16,023 bases of DNA from contig JACIYD010000002.1 in the NCBI GenBank assembly GCA_014360105.1, positions 1-16,023 of the forward strand, given 5' to 3'. The position numbers were made by a program, and so were the translations under genes. The stretch comes from Clostridia bacterium (GTDB lineage: Bacteria; Bacillota; DSM-521; Neomoorellales; SLTJ01). The notes under the pieces are model-generated. The model saw only the letters and a list, made by a program, of their open reading frames with translations, did no database searches and was not told the origin of the DNA. Shown here piece by piece: positions 13,824-16,023 of this stretch (position 1 is the stretch's first letter; the number at the start of each line of letters is the position of its first letter).

Positions 13824-15074
13824 AGCAGTGTAGCCTATAACCGCACCTAAAGAGCTGAGTTTGCCCACCAGATCCTCGTAACCGCGTTCTAAATGGTGGA
13901 TTTGCCCGATCTCGGTCTCGCCTTCGGCCACCAGGCCGGCGATAACGAGGGCGGCGCCTGCTCGTAAATCGGTGGCCCGTACCTGCGCCCCGGTCAAGGG
14001 TGTCGGCCCGCCGATGATGGCACTGCGGCCTTCGTTCCTAATATTCGCCCCCATGCGCCGCAGTTCTTCCGTATAGAGGAAGCGGCTGTCGAAGACGTTA
14101 TCGGTAATGACGCTAACCCCCTCGGCCTGGGTAAGCAGGGCGGCCATTTGGGGTTGGAGATCGGTAGGAAAGCCGGGATAGGGTAAGGCGCGGACGTTGC
14201 TCGCCGGGTAGCCGCCGGGTTCTCGTTCTATCACCAGGGTGCTTCCGGTGGCGCTGATGCGCGCCCCCAGTTCCTGCAGCTTGGCCGTGACTGCGGTGAG
14301 GTGTTCGGCGATCACGTTTTCCAAGCGTACTCTTCCGCCGGTGGCGGCCACCGCCACCAGATAGGTCCCTGCTTCGATGCGGTCGGGAATGACCGTGTGC
14401 CGCCCTCCGCTCAGGCGCCGTACCCCTTCAATACGCACCGTCCTGGTCCCGGCACCGCTGACCCGGGCGCCCATCGCCGTGAGGAAGTTGGCCAGGTCCA
14501 CCACCTCCGGCTCGCAGGCGGCGTTCTCAATTACGGTCACCCCGTCGGCCAGGGAGGCGGCCATTATCAGGTTCTCCGTTGCTCCGACACTGGGCAGATC
14601 CAGATAAATCGAGGCTCCTCGCAGGCGCCGGCAGTGCGCGCGTACCAATCCGTGCGCCACCTCAATATTCGCCCCCATGGCGGCCAGCCCTTTGAGGTGC
14701 TGGTCAACGGGGCGACTGCCGATGGCACAACCACCGGGCAGCGCGACGACCGCCCGACCGGCACGGGCAAGCAGGGGCCCGGCCACCAGAAATGAGGCCC
14801 GCATTTGGCGGACGTATTCGTAGGGAGCCTCAATACCGGCAAGTCGCGGTGTGCTCAGGACCATTTCCCGGCCCTGCCAGGAAATTTCCGTCCCCAGGCT
14901 GCGCAAGAGATGGCAGCAGGTGACCACGTCCAAAAGGCGGGGTACTTCCTGCAGGTAGCACGGCTCCTCGGTGAGAAGGCTTGCCACCATCACGGGCAAA
15001 ACGGCGTTCTTGGCCCCGCTGATGCGCACCGTCCCCTGCAACGGCCTGCCGCCGTATACCCGGATTTGCCCCAA
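13797..15074 (-). CDS. murA: UDP-N-acetylglucosamine 1-carboxyvinyltransferase
   Basis: MurA transfers enolpyruvate from phosphoenolpyruvate to UDP-GlcNAc, the first committed step of peptidoglycan synthesis, and is the fosfomycin target. Counting from a TTG at 15072-15074 gives 425 residues, with Lys22-Asn23 in SGAKNA at the same numbers as in Escherichia coli and the catalytic Cys in PGGCAIGSRPVDQHL at 116. FPTDLQPQMAALL carries the conserved Asp. A GTG three codons earlier (15081-15083) is possible, but the TTG aligns with the usual N-terminus and has AAAGGGTGG upstream. The C-terminus runs past the normal family end (about LGAVI) into APKSHFLGA, which is encoded by repeat copy D. It follows ywmB by 88 nt and precedes spoIID, the B. 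subtilis murAA arrangement. Confidence 0.96.
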   Translation of the reverse strand: MGQIRVYGGRPLQGTVRISGAKNAVLPVMVASLLTEEPCYLQEVPRLLDVVTCCHLLRSLGTEISWQGREMVLSTPRLAGIEAPYEYVRQMRASFLVAGPLLARAGRAVVALPGGCAIGSRPVDQHLKGLAAMGANIEVAHGLVRAHCRRLRGASIYLDLPSVGATENLIMAASLADGVTVIENAACEPEVVDLANFLTAMGARVSGAGTRTVRIEGVRRLSGGRHTVIPDRIEAGTYLVAVAATGGRVRLENVIAEHLTAVTAKLQELGARISATGSTLVIEREPGGYPASNVRALPYPGFPTDLQPQMAALLTQAEGVSVITDNVFDSRFLYTEELRRMGANIRNEGRSAIIGGPTPLTGAQVRATDLRAGAALVIAGLVAEGETEIGQIHHLERGYEDLVGKLSSLGAVIGYTAPKSHFLGA

Positions 15075-15162
15075 AACCCCCACCCTTTCGCCGGTACTTG
15101 TCCAACAGGTGATTCGTTGCCTCCCGCCGATCTCCTGCCATCCGCCGCGCGGTAAATGCTGC

Positions 15163-15951
15163 CTAGTAGGGACAAGGAAGGAGGGGAAGCCCCACGTAGA
15201 CCAGCGTGCCGTTTTCTCCGGCTCGGGCACGCAGCACTACCTGCACGTTCACGGCCGTGCCGGCCAGGGTGCGGCGGTCCGGACCAAGACGCGCACCGTA
15301 ACCGCACAAGTTTACCCAGTCGCCCTGGGAAACGCTTTCCCGCGCCCGTGCCCCGAGGAGCGCCATCAGGCGGCGCGCTTTCCTTTCCAGGTGCGGGCCC
15401 GTACCCGTGCCGGCCAGGCGGCCCACGTAGATCCGGTAAAAGTAACCTTCACCCGGCCAGGGTGTCGCAACTGCCGCCAGTGCCGCCGGTCGGCCACGGC
15501 CGGGCTGATGAAGCCGCGCGACCACCACCCCCCATTCGCCCTGCGCCGGCGGGGAGACGGGGGTTTGGCCTATCGTCGCCCGCCAGGCGGTCTGCCAATC
15601 GTCGGGTCCGCGCAAGGGATGCCAAGCGAGGTTAAGCGTGGCGCCTCCCTCTTCCTGCCAGAAGAGCCTCTTCTCGCCCTTCCCGGCGGCCGCTGCCGGC
15701 CGTGCGGCCGGAAGAAGAGACGCCGGCAGGACGCGCACCGCCGTTTCCCACCCGTCCGGCGCGGGAACCAGAAACTGCCCCTCGAGGCAGGCGCCCAGGG
15801 GTTGTGCCCCCAATTGCTCAAGCGCCCACCAGATCTCTTCGTCCGCATCGCGCGGGCGCCCCGCGCCTACGGGAGAAAGCGCCAAGAGCAAAAGGGCGCC
15901 GGCCAGGATGGCCGGTGCCGCAAGTTTTTTTGGCCTGGTCAAACCCACCAT
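15163..15951 (-). CDS. ywmB: YwmB-family (DUF1779) secreted protein of unknown function
   Basis: The 262-residue product has a signal peptide or membrane anchor: basic VGLTRPKKL then a hydrophobic core to about residue 27 and a likely cleavage near SPVGAG (26-31). The remainder is a globular domain ending GTAVNVQVVLRARAGENGTL followed by VYVGLPLLP, which resembles the C-terminal strand pattern of the YwmB family (annotated in databases as TATA-box-binding-like, a fold label, not a function). Its position directly before murA and spoIID is the same as ywmB in Bacillus subtilis and is the stronger evidence. The ATG at 15949-15951 has only a weak purine stretch upstream; the GTG one codon later or a TTG at codon 4 are alternatives. 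Function is unknown. Confidence 0.75.
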   Translation of the reverse strand: MVGLTRPKKLAAPAILAGALLLLALSPVGAGRPRDADEEIWWALEQLGAQPLGACLEGQFLVPAPDGWETAVRVLPASLLPAARPAAAAGKGEKRLFWQEEGGATLNLAWHPLRGPDDWQTAWRATIGQTPVSPPAQGEWGVVVARLHQPGRGRPAALAAVATPWPGEGYFYRIYVGRLAGTGTGPHLERKARRLMALLGARARESVSQGDWVNLCGYGARLGPDRRTLAGTAVNVQVVLRARAGENGTLVYVGLPLLPCPY

Positions 15952-16005
15952 CCCCGGCTCTAATATTTGCCAGGGAGGCGGCTTTTATACCCTAGGCTCC
16001 TTGCG

Positions 16006-16019
16006 CCGCCTTAAGGCGG
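16006..16019. repeat. Perfect 14-nt palindrome at the right edge
   Basis: CCGCCTTAAGGCGG is fully self-complementary and lies 55 nt upstream of the ywmB start. It could be an operator, or half of a hairpin belonging to a feature beyond the window; no T-run is visible next to it on the minus strand within the window. Confidence 0.5.
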
Positions 16020-16023
16020 GCCA

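Noticed and set aside
14971..15963. A 330-codon open frame on the plus strand opposite ywmB
   Set aside because: Its composition is Arg/Pro/Gly-rich antisense sequence without motifs, and the opposite strand carries the syntenic ywmB with a signal peptide.
1..16023. CRISPR arrays, tRNA/rRNA genes, transposases, phage genes or defence systems
   Set aside because: None was seen on inspection of both strands; the repeats present are too few and too irregularly spaced for a CRISPR array.

Overview
The window is chromosomal DNA from a GC-rich, endospore-forming member of the Firmicutes (class Clostridia). The protein sequences and gene order look most like Moorella and its relatives, but I cannot fix the genus from sequence alone. 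Evidence for a spore former is direct: SpoIID, a SpoIIQ-type M23 protein and SpoIIID lie together. Every confidently identified gene is on the minus strand. Only one small putative ORF (11154-11297) is on the plus strand.

Left two thirds (1-10802): a complete arginine-biosynthesis cluster, read right to left as argC-argJ-argB-argD-carA-carB-argF-argG. argG runs off the left edge. Most gaps are 15-36 nt, which fits one operon. It is driven by a near-consensus vegetative promoter (TTGCAT, 17 nt, TATAAT) in front of argC, with a sequence resembling the Bacillus ARG box over its -35 element. ArgJ carries the Thr self-cleavage site of ornithine acetyltransferases, so ornithine can be made by the acetyl-recycling route. 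ArgB has the N-terminal helix typical of arginine-inhibited kinases. CarAB supplies carbamoyl phosphate, ArgF makes citrulline and ArgG makes argininosuccinate. No argH or argR lies in the window.

Middle (10803-11431): about 350 nt of repeat-rich intergenic DNA, the 47-codon ORF with a TTG start, and a terminator serving spoIIID.

Right third (11432-15951): ywmB-murA-spoIID-spoIIQ-spoIIID, read right to left. This is the order known around murAA in Bacillus subtilis, where mbl follows spoIIID. Here the arginine cluster follows instead. MurA starts peptidoglycan synthesis. SpoIID and SpoIIQ act on peptidoglycan and the intercompartment channel during engulfment, and SpoIIID is the mother-cell regulator.

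The main unexplained structure is a dispersed intergenic repeat of about 55-60 nt with a small hairpin core. It has four recognisable copies and one fragment, and it abuts or enters genes: it lies directly upstream of the argF ribosome-binding site and appears to encode the last residues and stop codon of murA. I saw no CRISPR array, tRNA, rRNA, transposase, phage gene or defence system. Apart from the repeats, the 308-nt argB-argD gap and the small ORF, the region is ordinary core-genome DNA.
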